DNA from: an uncultured Campylobacterales bacterium | GTDB taxonomy: Bacteria; Campylobacterota; Campylobacteria; Campylobacterales; Sulfurimonadaceae | NCBI GenBank assembly: GCA_903892995.1 | Contig: CAITKP010000092.1 | Location: 1-64,000, forward strand | Direction of reading: 5' to 3' | DNA: 64,000 nt | Made by a program: the position numbers and the translations under genes | Part shown: one piece after another, positions 9,058 to 16,970 of the stretch | Position numbering within the stretch: position 1 is the stretch's first letter | Layout of the letters: each line of letters opens with the position of its first letter | Notes under the pieces: model-generated | Databases searched by the model: none | Told to the model about the DNA's origin: nothing | The model's input: the letters and a program-made list of their open reading frames with translations, nothing else

Positions 9058-9434
9058 AGTGAAGTGTTAAACCCTTTTAAACTGTTTTGCAGTTTGACAT
9101 AAAAGGGTTCAAACGCTGGAAGATCAAGCGAAGCAACTCGTAGTTTTTCTCCCCACATTGGGTTTGGAAAGTGGCTGTCGTTTTCATATCTTGCCATTAC
9201 ATGTAAGTGAACACGAGGAAGCATATTCGCAAAAGATGCCATATTTATTTTGTGAGGTTGGAAGTAGTTTATCATCTCAAACTCTACGATATCATAGAGT
9301 TCAAAAAGTTTGAGTCGAAGCGGCTTTGGAAGGTCGCTGAGCTCTTTGTAGGGGTTTTGTGTAAAGATCTTAAGCCAAGGAATCTCACTTTTTTCTATCT
9401 CTATAAAAAAGTGTTCATCCTCGTAGATTTTCAT
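9054..9434 (-). CDS. HIT-family protein (Ap4A hydrolase-like)
   Basis: The 126-residue cytosolic protein has the HIT fold layout, with the active-site strand RVHLHVMARYENDSHFPNP and the PMWG tail seen in bacterial dinucleoside polyphosphate hydrolase-like proteins. The canonical triad is H-x-H-x-H-x-x. Here the first two His are present, including the nucleophilic middle one, and the third is Met. The codons for LHV are exactly a palindrome copy (9197-9206). It is the last gene behind the DEAD-box helicase, three bases away and on the same strand, so the two are likely co-transcribed. Confidence 0.8.
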   Translation of the reverse strand: MKIYEDEHFFIEIEKSEIPWLKIFTQNPYKELSDLPKPLRLKLFELYDIVEFEMINYFQPHKINMASFANMLPRVHLHVMARYENDSHFPNPMWGEKLRVASLDLPAFEPFYVKLQNSLKGFNTSL

Positions 9435-9437
9435 AGC

Positions 9438-11036
9438 TTATGCTCTTGGTCCACGGTTTCTGTCGTTGTTTGAACGAGCAGGTCTCTCACCACGAGGTGC
9501 TCTATCGTTTGAACGACTTCTATCTCCGCCACCAGCACTGTTTCTATCTCTATCTGAACGGTTTCTATCACCGCTTCCACTTGGACGGCTACTATTTCCT
9601 CTGTAACCACCACGACGATTTCCACCACGATTTCTGTCGCCGCCTCTATCTCCGCCACGGTTGTTGATACGTGCTAAGATGCCCTCAAGTCTATCAGCAG
9701 GGATACCAATATTGTTTGGTCCTTGGATAGATTGCTTTTCAAGCAACATAGAGATCATTTTAAACAACATTGTTTCTTCGTCTATATCTTCTTTGAGTTG
9801 ATCAAGTATCACGTGTGCTTCATCATAGATTTTTTGCTCTTCGATTGATGCAACAAGAGTAGCAATTGTTGATGCTTTCATATCGCTTTTACTTGGAACG
9901 TATGCGTGTTCCATAGTTGTTCCAACTTTTGCTTTAATGCGTTGCAACTCTTTGAACTCTAGTGGAGTTAAAAGTGTAATTGCTTTTCCCTCTTTACCAG
10001 CACGTCCAGTTCTACCAATACGGTGAACATAGCTCTCAGGATCAAAAGGAATATGGTAGTTAAATACGTGAGTAATATCGTTTACATGTATACCACGTGC
10101 AGCAACGTCAGTTGCAACAAGCACTTGAACAGTTCCAGCTTTTACAGCTTTAATAACAGTTTCGCGTTGGCGTTGTTCCATATCGCCATGGAGTCCATTT
10201 GCGATAAATCCTGCAGCTGAAAGAACATTTGCAAGACGATCAACTTCACGTTTTGTACGACAAAATACGATCGCTTTATCCATATCTTCAGATTCCATCA
10301 AACGGATAATAGCCGCATCACGCTCGCTCTCTTCGATGACGTAGTACTCTTGTTTGATATCTTTATTTGTTGTTTCACCTTTTGTGATAGAAACAAATGC
10401 TGGATTTTGTAAAATACGCTCAGCTAGGATTTTGATCGGTGCTGGCATTGTTGCTGAGAAAAGTAGAGTTTGACGATCTGTTGGAAGGTAAGAAAATATC
10501 TCATTGATATCATCTAAAAATCCCATATCTAGCATCTCATCTGCTTCATCTAAAACAACGATTTTAGGAGCGAAGTTATCAAGCATATTGCGTTTTAAAA
10601 GATCAAGCAAACGTCCTGGTGTTGCAACAACAACTTGTGCTCCACGTTTGATAAGGTCAAGTTGACGGTTATAAGAGCTTCCACCATATATAGTAACAGT
10701 GTTAACGCCTAAGTTGCGTCCATATTTGAAAAGTTCATCACTTACTTGAGTTGCAAGTTCGCGTGTTGGAGTGATAACTAAAACTTCCACTCCTGAACGC
10801 ATATCCATTGAGTTTAGAGCTGGTAAACCAAACGCTGCTGTTTTACCTGTTCCTGTATGTGCTTGTCCAACGATATCACGACCTTGCATTACTAAAGGAA
10901 TCGCCTCTGCTTGGATCGGGCTTGGTACTTTAAAGCCAGCATAATCGATAGCTCTAAGTAAATCTTTTTTGAAACCAAAAGCTTCAAAAGTCATTTGTGG
11001 TACTTCAGTTTCCTGAACTTGTGTGTTTTCTTGCAT
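9438..11036 (-). CDS. DEAD-box ATP-dependent RNA helicase with RGG-like tail
   Basis: With ATG 11034-11036 as start the protein is 532 residues. All core motifs are present: Q motif (FGFKKDLL...SPIQ), I AHTGTGKT, PTRELATQ, TPGR, VLDEADEML, SATMP, ATDVAARG and HRIGRTGRAGKEG. An Arg/Gly/Asn/Ser-rich C-terminal tail of about 75 residues (NRGG, RGGDRGG, PRGERP) would bind RNA non-specifically. Similar proteins (DeaD/CsdA, RhlE) act in ribosome assembly and mRNA decay, often in the cold. A longer in-frame start at 11066 is rejected because it would lie inside a strong hairpin and upstream of GGATAAAC, a better ribosome site. Confidence 0.93.
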   Translation of the reverse strand: MQENTQVQETEVPQMTFEAFGFKKDLLRAIDYAGFKVPSPIQAEAIPLVMQGRDIVGQAHTGTGKTAAFGLPALNSMDMRSGVEVLVITPTRELATQVSDELFKYGRNLGVNTVTIYGGSSYNRQLDLIKRGAQVVVATPGRLLDLLKRNMLDNFAPKIVVLDEADEMLDMGFLDDINEIFSYLPTDRQTLLFSATMPAPIKILAERILQNPAFVSITKGETTNKDIKQEYYVIEESERDAAIIRLMESEDMDKAIVFCRTKREVDRLANVLSAAGFIANGLHGDMEQRQRETVIKAVKAGTVQVLVATDVAARGIHVNDITHVFNYHIPFDPESYVHRIGRTGRAGKEGKAITLLTPLEFKELQRIKAKVGTTMEHAYVPSKSDMKASTIATLVASIEEQKIYDEAHVILDQLKEDIDEETMLFKMISMLLEKQSIQGPNNIGIPADRLEGILARINNRGGDRGGDRNRGGNRRGGYRGNSSRPSGSGDRNRSDRDRNSAGGGDRSRSNDRAPRGERPARSNNDRNRGPRA

Positions 11037-11052
11037 GTTTATCCATTGCTTA

Positions 11053-11112
11053 AGGACACGACTCAACTCTACATGTAAGCGTCTTTGCGCTTATAGAGTT
11101 TAGAGGTGTCCT
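11053..11112 (-). promoter_or_regulatory. structured 5' leader of the DEAD-box helicase mRNA
   Basis: Three nested stems can form in the leader: AGGACAC/GTGTCCT (11106-11112 with 11053-11059), AACTCTA/TAGAGTT (11094-11100 with 11065-11071) and TAAGCG/CGCTTA (11088-11093 with 11076-11081) closed by a six-base loop. The four-base bulge CATG belongs to a palindrome copy (11070-11077). The structure ends about 16 bases before the start codon. It may control translation and be a substrate of the helicase itself; that is inference. Confidence 0.6.
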
Positions 11113-11147
11113 CGTTAAATTTTTTCGCGTTAAGTTTGCGAAATGGA

Positions 11148-11153
11148 ATTATA
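11148..11153 (-). promoter_or_regulatory. -10 box for the helicase-HIT operon
   Basis: The minus strand reads GATATAATT, with a perfect TATAAT. Transcription would start near 11140 and give a leader of about 100 bases containing the hairpin described at 11053-11112. No clear -35 is seen, as is common in Campylobacterota. Confidence 0.6.
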
Positions 11154-11215
11154 TCTAACCAACCTTATAAGTAGGGCTTAATATATTTATTAGTTTCAAA
11201 TTAAGAAATAAAGCA

Positions 11216-11221
11216 TATAAT
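11216..11221 (+). promoter_or_regulatory. -10 box for the YceI gene
   Basis: A perfect TATAAT sits about 28 bases before the ATG at 11249. A strong ribosome site (AGGAG, 11239-11243) follows. No -35 match is evident. Confidence 0.6.
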
Positions 11222-11248
11222 GTGTGTAAAAATATATAGGAGTTTTGG

Positions 11249-11851
11249 ATGAAAAAGAGTTTGATTAGCCTTGTGAGTGCAGTTTTATTATCAAGCTCAC
11301 TTTTTGGAGCATGTGAATATGAGCAAAAAGGGGATATTATCGTTGGTTTTAAAGCGTTTAAAACACCACTTAAAATCGGAGTTGGCGGAGAGTTTAATAG
11401 TGTTGAATATATTAACAACAGACAAAGCGCTACTGATCTGCAAACACTTTTGAGTGGTTCAAAGGTTGCTATCAATACTTCAAGTGTAGATAGTGCAAAT
11501 CCTGCACGCGATAAAAAATTGGTTGATTTTTTCTTTAACAAGATGATCCAACAAGGGATTAGTGCAAAAATAACTGATCTCAAAACAGATAAGAGTGATG
11601 GAAAATCAAAAGCTGTCACAGGTGTGGTTTTTGTTGAGATCAAGATGAACAATGTGACTCGTCCTGCGGAGCTAAAGTTCAATTATGACAAAGGTGTGTT
11701 TCAAGCAGATGGTTCTATAGATCTTGCAGATTACAAAGCGCTTGGAGCTTTGAATTCAATCAATAAAGCTTGTTATGATCTGCATCAAGGAAAAACATGG
11801 TCAGATGTAGGCATAAGTTTTAACCTGAGCATCAAAGAGGATTGTCAGTAA
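11249..11851 (+). CDS. YceI-like periplasmic lipid-binding protein
   Basis: The 200-residue protein has a Sec signal peptide (MKKSLISLVSAVLLSSSLFG, cleavage near residue 20) and a beta-rich mature domain. The order of strands, with VGGEFNSVEY, STSSVDSANPARDKKLVDFFF and the late IDLADYKALGALNSINKAC, follows the YceI lipocalin-like family, which binds isoprenoid or fatty-acyl chains in the periplasm. DSANPARD corresponds to the family's 'T....rD.hL' helix start. The next small gene follows after one base. Confidence 0.82.
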   Translation: MKKSLISLVSAVLLSSSLFGACEYEQKGDIIVGFKAFKTPLKIGVGGEFNSVEYINNRQSATDLQTLLSGSKVAINTSSVDSANPARDKKLVDFFFNKMIQQGISAKITDLKTDKSDGKSKAVTGVVFVEIKMNNVTRPAELKFNYDKGVFQADGSIDLADYKALGALNSINKACYDLHQGKTWSDVGISFNLSIKEDCQ

Positions 11852-11852
11852 G

Positions 11853-12041
11853 ATGAAAATCCTCACTCAATATAGTTACGAAAAAACTTGGCAGCTAACA
11901 ACAGATGCGGATCTTTTGAGAATGATAAAAGAGGAAGTGGGTGAAGAGGGTGCAGAAGGAACTCTTTCTTATGTAAAAGAGGTCTGCGCAAAGGGCAAGA
12001 GCATTACTGTCGGCTCTTGCAGATTTAAAAAAGGCGATTGA
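11853..12041 (+). CDS. small protein of unknown function (62 aa)
   Basis: This 62-residue, soluble, mildly acidic protein starts one base after the YceI stop and is probably translated from the same message. It has two Cys (EVCAKGK, GSCRFKK) and an acidic Gly-rich stretch (KEEVGEEGAEG). No family is recognised. Tight coupling and protein-like composition favour a real gene over chance. Confidence 0.6.
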   Translation: MKILTQYSYEKTWQLTTDADLLRMIKEEVGEEGAEGTLSYVKEVCAKGKSITVGSCRFKKGD

Positions 12042-12047
12042 TTATTG

Positions 12048-12602
12048 TTAAGGATGAGGAACTTTGAGAGTAGAGTTCAAACTCCACCCGATGATTGCCA
12101 TTAAAAAAATAACAATGACTGAAGGAAATAGTGCATGAGAAGCAGCTAGATAAACAAGCCAAAGAAGGATCGCGCCAAGGGGCGTTGGTACACCTGTGAA
12201 ATATTTAGAGACCTCTCCGACATCTGCATTGATATTGAATTGGATAAGACGGCGAAGTCCTGAGATGACATAGTAGATACTAATGAGAGCCGCAACAACA
12301 CTAACTGCTCCCTCAGTTTTTGAATATATCGCTTGAAAAATCAAAAATACAGGAACGAGTACGAAAGATAAAAAATCTGCAAAGCTATCAAGTTGGACAC
12401 CAAACTCATTTGAGAGTTTAAATTTTCTTGCAATCTTGCCATCAAAAATATCAAAAGCACCGCCAATCCAAGCCAAAATAATCGCTATAAAAAAGTTATT
12501 TTGAGTAATAAAGTAGGTTGCCATCAAGCCAGCTGTGATATTTACCATAGTAAAAAGATTGGCAAGGTTGAAGTGAGAAGTGCTCTGCCACAAAAATTTC
12601 AT
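12048..12602 (-). CDS. pssA: CDP-alcohol phosphatidyltransferase, PssA-like
   Basis: The 184-residue inner-membrane protein carries the CDP-alcohol phosphotransferase signature DGKIARKFKLSNEFGVQLDS.AD, which binds the metal and CDP-diacylglycerol. The preceding NLFTMVNITAGLMATYF fits phosphatidylserine synthase (PssA), which makes phosphatidylserine for phosphatidylethanolamine synthesis. It is shorter than many PssA proteins, but the catalytic part is complete and about five membrane helices follow. Phosphatidylglycerophosphate synthase is a less likely alternative. Confidence 0.82.
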   Translation of the reverse strand: MKFLWQSTSHFNLANLFTMVNITAGLMATYFITQNNFFIAIILAWIGGAFDIFDGKIARKFKLSNEFGVQLDSFADFLSFVLVPVFLIFQAIYSKTEGAVSVVAALISIYYVISGLRRLIQFNINADVGEVSKYFTGVPTPLGAILLWLVYLAASHALFPSVIVIFLMAIIGWSLNSTLKVPHP

Positions 12603-12620
12603 TTCTGTCCTTTTTGGGCA

Positions 12621-12629
12621 ATTATAGCA
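12621..12629 (-). promoter_or_regulatory. extended -10 promoter for pssA
   Basis: The minus strand reads TGC-TATAAT, a perfect extended -10, about 19 bases upstream of the ATG. The leader would be only about 10-12 bases, just enough for the ribosome site AAGGACAG. Confidence 0.65.
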
Positions 12630-12647
12630 TTAGGAAGTTAAAAAACT

Positions 12648-14759
12648 CTAAGAGATTCCAAGAAAAAGTACACTTTTATAAGCGATAAATGCCAAAGTGT
12701 ATGCAACCGTTGTGGTGAGCAAGAAAAGATAAAAAGCGTATTTAATCCCTCCAGCTTCTCTTGTAAATACTGCCGTCGCAGCAAAACATGGCAGATAGGT
12801 CATAATAATCACGATAAATGCGATTGCTGAAGCAAAAGAGATATTGGAATGGAGTCTTTGCATCAGTCCCATATTATGTTCATCCGCATCTGTGGCGACA
12901 GAATATAAAACTCCAAGAGTAGAAACAACAACCTCTTTGGCAGCAAGACCGGTTTGAAGTGCCACCGCCATCTTCCAATCCATACCAATTGGTTCAAACA
13001 CAGGTTCGATAAACTTGCCAATACGACCTAAAAAGCTCTGTTCAAGGAGAGTTTCACTTAAAGAGGTTTGTAGATTTTTTTTCACTTCTTGATTGCTTGT
13101 TTGCTCTATTTTTGCCGTTTGTTCTGCTATCATCTGCGGATTGTGTGGATAGTTGCTTAAAAACCACACAAGCATAGAAGCCCCAGCGATAAAAGTTCCT
13201 GCTTTTTTGATATACATAGTAGTTTTTGTTTTGACAGTGTGCCAAATCAAAGAGAAAGAGGGAAGGCGGTATTTTGGCATCTCCATAACAAAGGGTTCAT
13301 CTTTGCCTTTAAATGCTGTCATTTTGAGTACTTTTGCGGCAATAAGTCCGATGATAGCACCGCTTATATAGATGGCAAAAAGAACATTTCCAGCACTGTT
13401 TTCTCCAAAAAAAGCTCCTGCAAAAAGAACATAAACAGGAAGTCTCGCTCCACAACTCATAAAACCGATAACAAAAAGAGTAAGCAATCTATCTCTGTCA
13501 TTTTTTAAAATGCGTGCACTCATATATGCGGGAATAGAACAGCCAAAACCTGTAACAAGGGGAATGAAAGATTGCCCATGTAAACCAAAGCGGTGGAAAA
13601 AGCCATCCAGTAAAAAAGCGACACGGCTCATGTATCCTGTTGATTCTAAAAGTGCGATCCCAATAAAAAGAATAACAATATTTGGAACAAACATAACCAC
13701 AGCACCGACACCGCTAATGAGCCCATCAACGACAAGAGAACGCAACTCATCATTTACGATAGTTCCTCCAATGAGTGCGCCAAACCATGTAAAAAAGCCA
13801 TCAATCCAATCCATCGGAATAGAACCGAGCTTAAAGGTAAGTTGAAAAAGCCCCCACATAAAAAATAAAAATATAGGGATTCCAAATACTGGATGGATGA
13901 GAATACGATCTATTTTATCTGTTGTGGAGATCTCTTTTAATTTTATATTATCTTGTTTGAGGACTTCGGCAATAATACCTTTGTTAAATGCCATATACTC
14001 TTCTGCGAAGATATCTTGCATATCCTCTGTTTGGTGGTGTAGTGCTAGATGTGCATTGGCTTCATGCAGTATTGGTTGGAGTTCTATCCAGATTGGATCG
14101 TTGTGCATCTTTTGGTAAGTCTTTTCATGGTTTTGTAAAAGATTGATCGCGATGCGTCTTAAAGAGTTGTGGGATTTAAAATGGTGATTGCTTAAGCAGG
14201 TGATAATATTTTCAATCTCCTCTTCTATTGGTTCACTAAAGATGAGTTTGGACTCACTCAGTGCATTTTCAAAACTGTTGACAATAGCATCAAGCAAAGC
14301 GCCGATTCCCTCCTTTGTTGTCGCAGAAACGCTGATAGCTTTGACACCTAAAAGTTGTGAAAAAAGTTCGGCATCAATATGGATTCCCTCTTTTGCTGCT
14401 TCATCGCTCATGTTGAGTGCGATGACGAGCTTTTTATTCATATTTAAAAGTTCTGAGGTAAGTTGAAGATTCCTTTGCAGATTGGTTGAATCAACGACAT
14501 TCACGATGAGGTCATACTCCTCTTCACATAAAAAGTTTGAGGTCACGCGCTCTTCAATAGAATACTCACTCAGCATATAGGTTCCAGGCAGATCGACGAT
14601 GTTGATTTTGTACCCATTGTGGGCAAAAAGGACTTCACTCTTTTCAACTGTTACGCCCGTGAAATTGCCTACATGTAAGTGTGCATTTGAGATAGAGTTA
14701 ATAAGCATACTTTTGCCTACATTTGGTTGTCCGACAAGTGCTATTTTGATCCTTTTCAT
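12648..14759 (-). CDS. feoB: ferrous iron transporter FeoB
   Basis: The 703-residue protein is complete. The cytoplasmic G domain has G1 GQPNVGKS (residues 10-17), G3 DLPGTYMLS and G4 NMSD. A helical spacer leads to the membrane part, with the Gate-like segments GFGCSIPAYMSARIL and PCFAATAVFTREAGG. FeoB takes up Fe(II) across the inner membrane, powered or gated by GTP hydrolysis. The start overlaps the feoA stop by four bases, and the operon begins with an outer-membrane porin behind a Fur-like site. A TACATGTA copy at 14670-14677 encodes LHV close to the G2 region (HLHVGNFTGVT). Confidence 0.97.
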   Translation of the reverse strand: MKRIKIALVGQPNVGKSMLINSISNAHLHVGNFTGVTVEKSEVLFAHNGYKINIVDLPGTYMLSEYSIEERVTSNFLCEEEYDLIVNVVDSTNLQRNLQLTSELLNMNKKLVIALNMSDEAAKEGIHIDAELFSQLLGVKAISVSATTKEGIGALLDAIVNSFENALSESKLIFSEPIEEEIENIITCLSNHHFKSHNSLRRIAINLLQNHEKTYQKMHNDPIWIELQPILHEANAHLALHHQTEDMQDIFAEEYMAFNKGIIAEVLKQDNIKLKEISTTDKIDRILIHPVFGIPIFLFFMWGLFQLTFKLGSIPMDWIDGFFTWFGALIGGTIVNDELRSLVVDGLISGVGAVVMFVPNIVILFIGIALLESTGYMSRVAFLLDGFFHRFGLHGQSFIPLVTGFGCSIPAYMSARILKNDRDRLLTLFVIGFMSCGARLPVYVLFAGAFFGENSAGNVLFAIYISGAIIGLIAAKVLKMTAFKGKDEPFVMEMPKYRLPSFSLIWHTVKTKTTMYIKKAGTFIAGASMLVWFLSNYPHNPQMIAEQTAKIEQTSNQEVKKNLQTSLSETLLEQSFLGRIGKFIEPVFEPIGMDWKMAVALQTGLAAKEVVVSTLGVLYSVATDADEHNMGLMQRLHSNISFASAIAFIVIIMTYLPCFAATAVFTREAGGIKYAFYLFLLTTTVAYTLAFIAYKSVLFLGIS

Positions 14760-14980
14760 ACTAGTTTTACCTCGATTGCGCTAGCTTCCTCTTTTCGAAG
14801 AGCGATATTCATTTTGCCTACTTTGATTTCAACTGTACTTTTTGTCGGAGAAAAACCAAGAAGACTGATGGTTGCACCTTTTATAACTCCAAAAGATACG
14901 AGCCTTTGTCTCAGCTCGCCTTGAGTATTTAGTTTTATAATCTCTAATTTATCGCTTAATTTACACTCTAAAAGATTCAT
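14756..14980 (-). CDS. feoA: ferrous iron transport accessory protein FeoA
   Basis: The 74-residue SH3-like cytoplasmic protein fits FeoA, which supports FeoB. The pattern LRQRLVSFGVIKGATISLLGF and the ending MNIALRKEEASAIEV is the standard FeoA barrel ('r..L..mGl.pG..v......p'). It overlaps feoB by four bases and its start overlaps the stop of the upstream porin gene, so the three are translationally coupled. Confidence 0.93.
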   Translation of the reverse strand: MNLLECKLSDKLEIIKLNTQGELRQRLVSFGVIKGATISLLGFSPTKSTVEIKVGKMNIALRKEEASAIEVKLV

Positions 14981-16176
14981 TTGTTTTTGCCTTTAAAACT
15001 ATATGTTAAATTTATTTGCGCTCGGTTTGAGTTGTTTTGAACATTTTTTGGATCAATTTTATCACTTTCTTTTACATAGATTGCAGAGAATTGAAAATCA
15101 TTATTGATATTATATTCAAAACCGATGTTTTGCTCAATAATATCTGCTTTTTCTCCAAGGTAATTCTTTTTACCTACAAACTCTCCAAGAGCATAGAAGA
15201 GTTTAAAATTTTTAAAATCGTAGCTTAGAGCTGTACTGAAAGCTTCACTTTGACGTTGTGCACTTATATTGTCTAAAATCATCGTATCCATACTTGTATA
15301 TAAAGTTCCTCCGCCAAAACCGCTAAAACTGCTTTTTCCTTTGTCGCATTTTGCTTTGTTATATGCTAGGTTGATTGATAATCCATAGAGTTCCAATCTG
15401 CTGAGTACTCCATAGATCTGTGCATTTATTGTGCTTTTTGAAAGCTCTTGCTGGCTTATGTATTGTGCCCTTACATGTAAGACGCTATCATCGCTTACAT
15501 GTAAGTGAACTCCTGCATCAGTATAAAAAATATCTGCAAGATCACTAATCTCATAAAGCCAAATACTCGCGTCTATAGATTCACTGCTAAATCCTACTGA
15601 GCCAAGCCAAGCACCACTTTTACCAACTGGCGTAAAACCTTTTTCAAGTCCCGCATCATAGCCTTGCCAGTTTAAAATCTTCCCAGCCACAAGTGTGAAC
15701 TCATCACTTTTATAGGTCGCAATAGTCGCTTCAAATGTATTTTTCACCATCCGAATAGGATCACTATTTGCAAATGGAGTGTCAATAACTTGTCTTCCTG
15801 TACGAAGATTGAGATCTTTATAATTATAGTTAATATAGGCTTCGGCAAGTTCTGTATAGTTACCTTTTGTAGATGAAAGTTCACTGTTTTGTTTTGTGTT
15901 TGAAACCTCTCCTGTTGCAAAATTTATATCTTGTGATATATAAAAAGCGCCAACTGCATTAAACCCTTCAAATGGAGCAGTTTCATATTTGAATTGTCCG
16001 CCTAAAGCAGTCGCATAGTTGTTCTCACTATGGGCGTTATCAAGTTGTTTTTGAATATATGTTGAAGCGATTTCAACGGAGAAAAATCCATTTGTGACAC
16101 TCTCACTCAACTGAGTCTGTGCGAATAGATTAAGAGAAAATAGACTAAATAATAAAACATTTACAAAAGCTTTCAA
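14977..16176 (-). CDS. outer-membrane porin (Opr family), iron-operon associated
   Basis: The 399-residue protein has a signal peptide (MKAFVNVLLFSLFSLNLFA, cleavage before QTQ) and the alternating beta strands of a 16-18-strand porin, ending in INLTYSFKGKNK. The pattern of ALGGQFKYETAPFEGFNAVGA and NLRTGRQVIDTPFANSDPIRM is typical of the OprD-like/Opr porins of Campylobacterota. Translational coupling to feoA suggests a role in letting ferrous iron or a chelate cross the outer membrane. Two palindrome copies only 24 bases apart (15471, 15495) add two LHV segments to one strand pair. Confidence 0.85.
   Translation of the reverse strand: MKAFVNVLLFSLFSLNLFAQTQLSESVTNGFFSVEIASTYIQKQLDNAHSENNYATALGGQFKYETAPFEGFNAVGAFYISQDINFATGEVSNTKQNSELSSTKGNYTELAEAYINYNYKDLNLRTGRQVIDTPFANSDPIRMVKNTFEATIATYKSDEFTLVAGKILNWQGYDAGLEKGFTPVGKSGAWLGSVGFSSESIDASIWLYEISDLADIFYTDAGVHLHVSDDSVLHVRAQYISQQELSKSTINAQIYGVLSRLELYGLSINLAYNKAKCDKGKSSFSGFGGGTLYTSMDTMILDNISAQRQSEAFSTALSYDFKNFKLFYALGEFVGKKNYLGEKADIIEQNIGFEYNINNDFQFSAIYVKESDKIDPKNVQNNSNRAQINLTYSFKGKNK
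15471..15504. repeat. pair of iterated palindromes in the porin gene
   Basis: Two perfect TTACATGTAA copies start at 15471 and 15495. Both are read on the minus strand as LHV (HLHVSDDSVLHVRAQ). It is one of the closest pairs in the window. Confidence 0.9.
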
Positions 16177-16195
16177 AAATACTCCTTTTGAATTG

Positions 16196-16214
16196 TGTAA
16201 TGATATTCATTATC
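16196..16214 (-). promoter_or_regulatory. Fur box for the porin-feoAB operon
   Basis: The 19-base stretch matches the Fur consensus GATAATGATAATCATTATC at 16 of 19 positions by eye (core AATGATATTCATTATC). It begins 20 bases upstream of the porin ATG and overlaps a -10-like GATAAT on the minus strand, so Fur with Fe(II) would block this promoter. Confidence 0.8.
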
Positions 16215-16231
16215 AACTTAAGATAGTATTA

Positions 16232-16254
16232 GTTATGATAACTATTATCATAAC
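16232..16254 (+). promoter_or_regulatory. second Fur-like palindrome, at the ArsR-like regulator promoter
   Basis: GTTATGATA (16232-16240) and TATCATAAC (16246-16254) are perfect nine-base inverted arms around ACTAT. The inner part TGATAACTATTATC matches the Fur consensus at 12 of 14 positions. It lies just upstream of an extended -10 for the response-regulator gene, in the -35 zone. Confidence 0.65.
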
Positions 16255-16264
16255 ACTAAAATAA

Positions 16265-16273
16265 TGCTATTAT
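16265..16273 (+). promoter_or_regulatory. extended -10 promoter of the two-component pair
   Basis: TGC-TATTAT matches the Campylobacterota housekeeping extended -10. It lies 34 bases before the ATG at 16308 and 10 bases after the Fur-like palindrome. Confidence 0.6.
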
Positions 16274-16307
16274 CCAAACATTAAGAGAAATGCGTTAAAG
16301 TATCGGT

Positions 16308-16970
16308 ATGAATAAAATATTGATGATAGAAGATGATTTGGAATTAGCAGAGATACTCACTGAATATCTCGAACAGTTTGATTTTAAGATAGTGACAGAG
16401 GATGATCCTTTTAAAGCTGTAAGTATCTTAAAACTAGAACCTTTTGATCTGGTGATCTTAGACCTTACACTTCCTGGGATGGATGGTTTGGAAGTATGCG
16501 AAGCAATCCGTGAGCGTCAAGATATTCCTATTATTATCTCTTCTGCACGAAGCGATGTTACAGACAAAGTCGCGGCTTTGGCGCTGGGTGCTGATGATTA
16601 TCTACCAAAACCCTATGATCCGCGTGAATTAGAAGCACGTATTCATTCGGTACTTCGTAGATATGAAGCAAAAGTATCGCAAAAAGATGAGATGAAGAGT
16701 GATTACAGATGTGATACCTCTTCGATGCAGATTTACTACAAAGGGCGTGCGCTTGATTTGACAAATGCTGAGTATGGGATCTTATCTTATATGGTTTCAA
16801 AACAGGGTAATGTAGTCTCAAGAGAGGATCTCATCCACAATGTTAATGCAATCAATGAAGATTCATCAAACAAAAGTATTGACGTTATGGTTGGACGTAT
16901 CAGAAATAAACTTGGTGATAAGTCATTAATAGAATCTGTGCGAGGCGTGGGGTATAAACTCATCAAATGA
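16308..16970 (+). CDS. OmpR-family response regulator (ArsR-like)
   Basis: The 220-residue regulator has an N-terminal receiver (acidic pair EDD, phospho-acceptor in LDLTLPGMDG, Lys in YLPKPYDP) and a C-terminal winged helix ending IRNKLGDKSLIESVRGVGYKL. It pairs with the kinase that overlaps its stop by four bases. The pair resembles Helicobacter HP0166/HP0165 (ArsRS, acid response), but the signal here is unknown. It diverges from porin-feoAB, and the two promoters share a region with two Fur-like sites, so iron may control it or it may control iron uptake. Confidence 0.92.
   Translation: MNKILMIEDDLELAEILTEYLEQFDFKIVTEDDPFKAVSILKLEPFDLVILDLTLPGMDGLEVCEAIRERQDIPIIISSARSDVTDKVAALALGADDYLPKPYDPRELEARIHSVLRRYEAKVSQKDEMKSDYRCDTSSMQIYYKGRALDLTNAEYGILSYMVSKQGNVVSREDLIHNVNAINEDSSNKSIDVMVGRIRNKLGDKSLIESVRGVGYKLIK

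Noticed and set aside
9431-9667. Reading frames on both strands over the helicase tail
   Set aside because: They are shadows of the Arg/Gly/Asp-rich repeats of the helicase and have protein composition unlike real genes.
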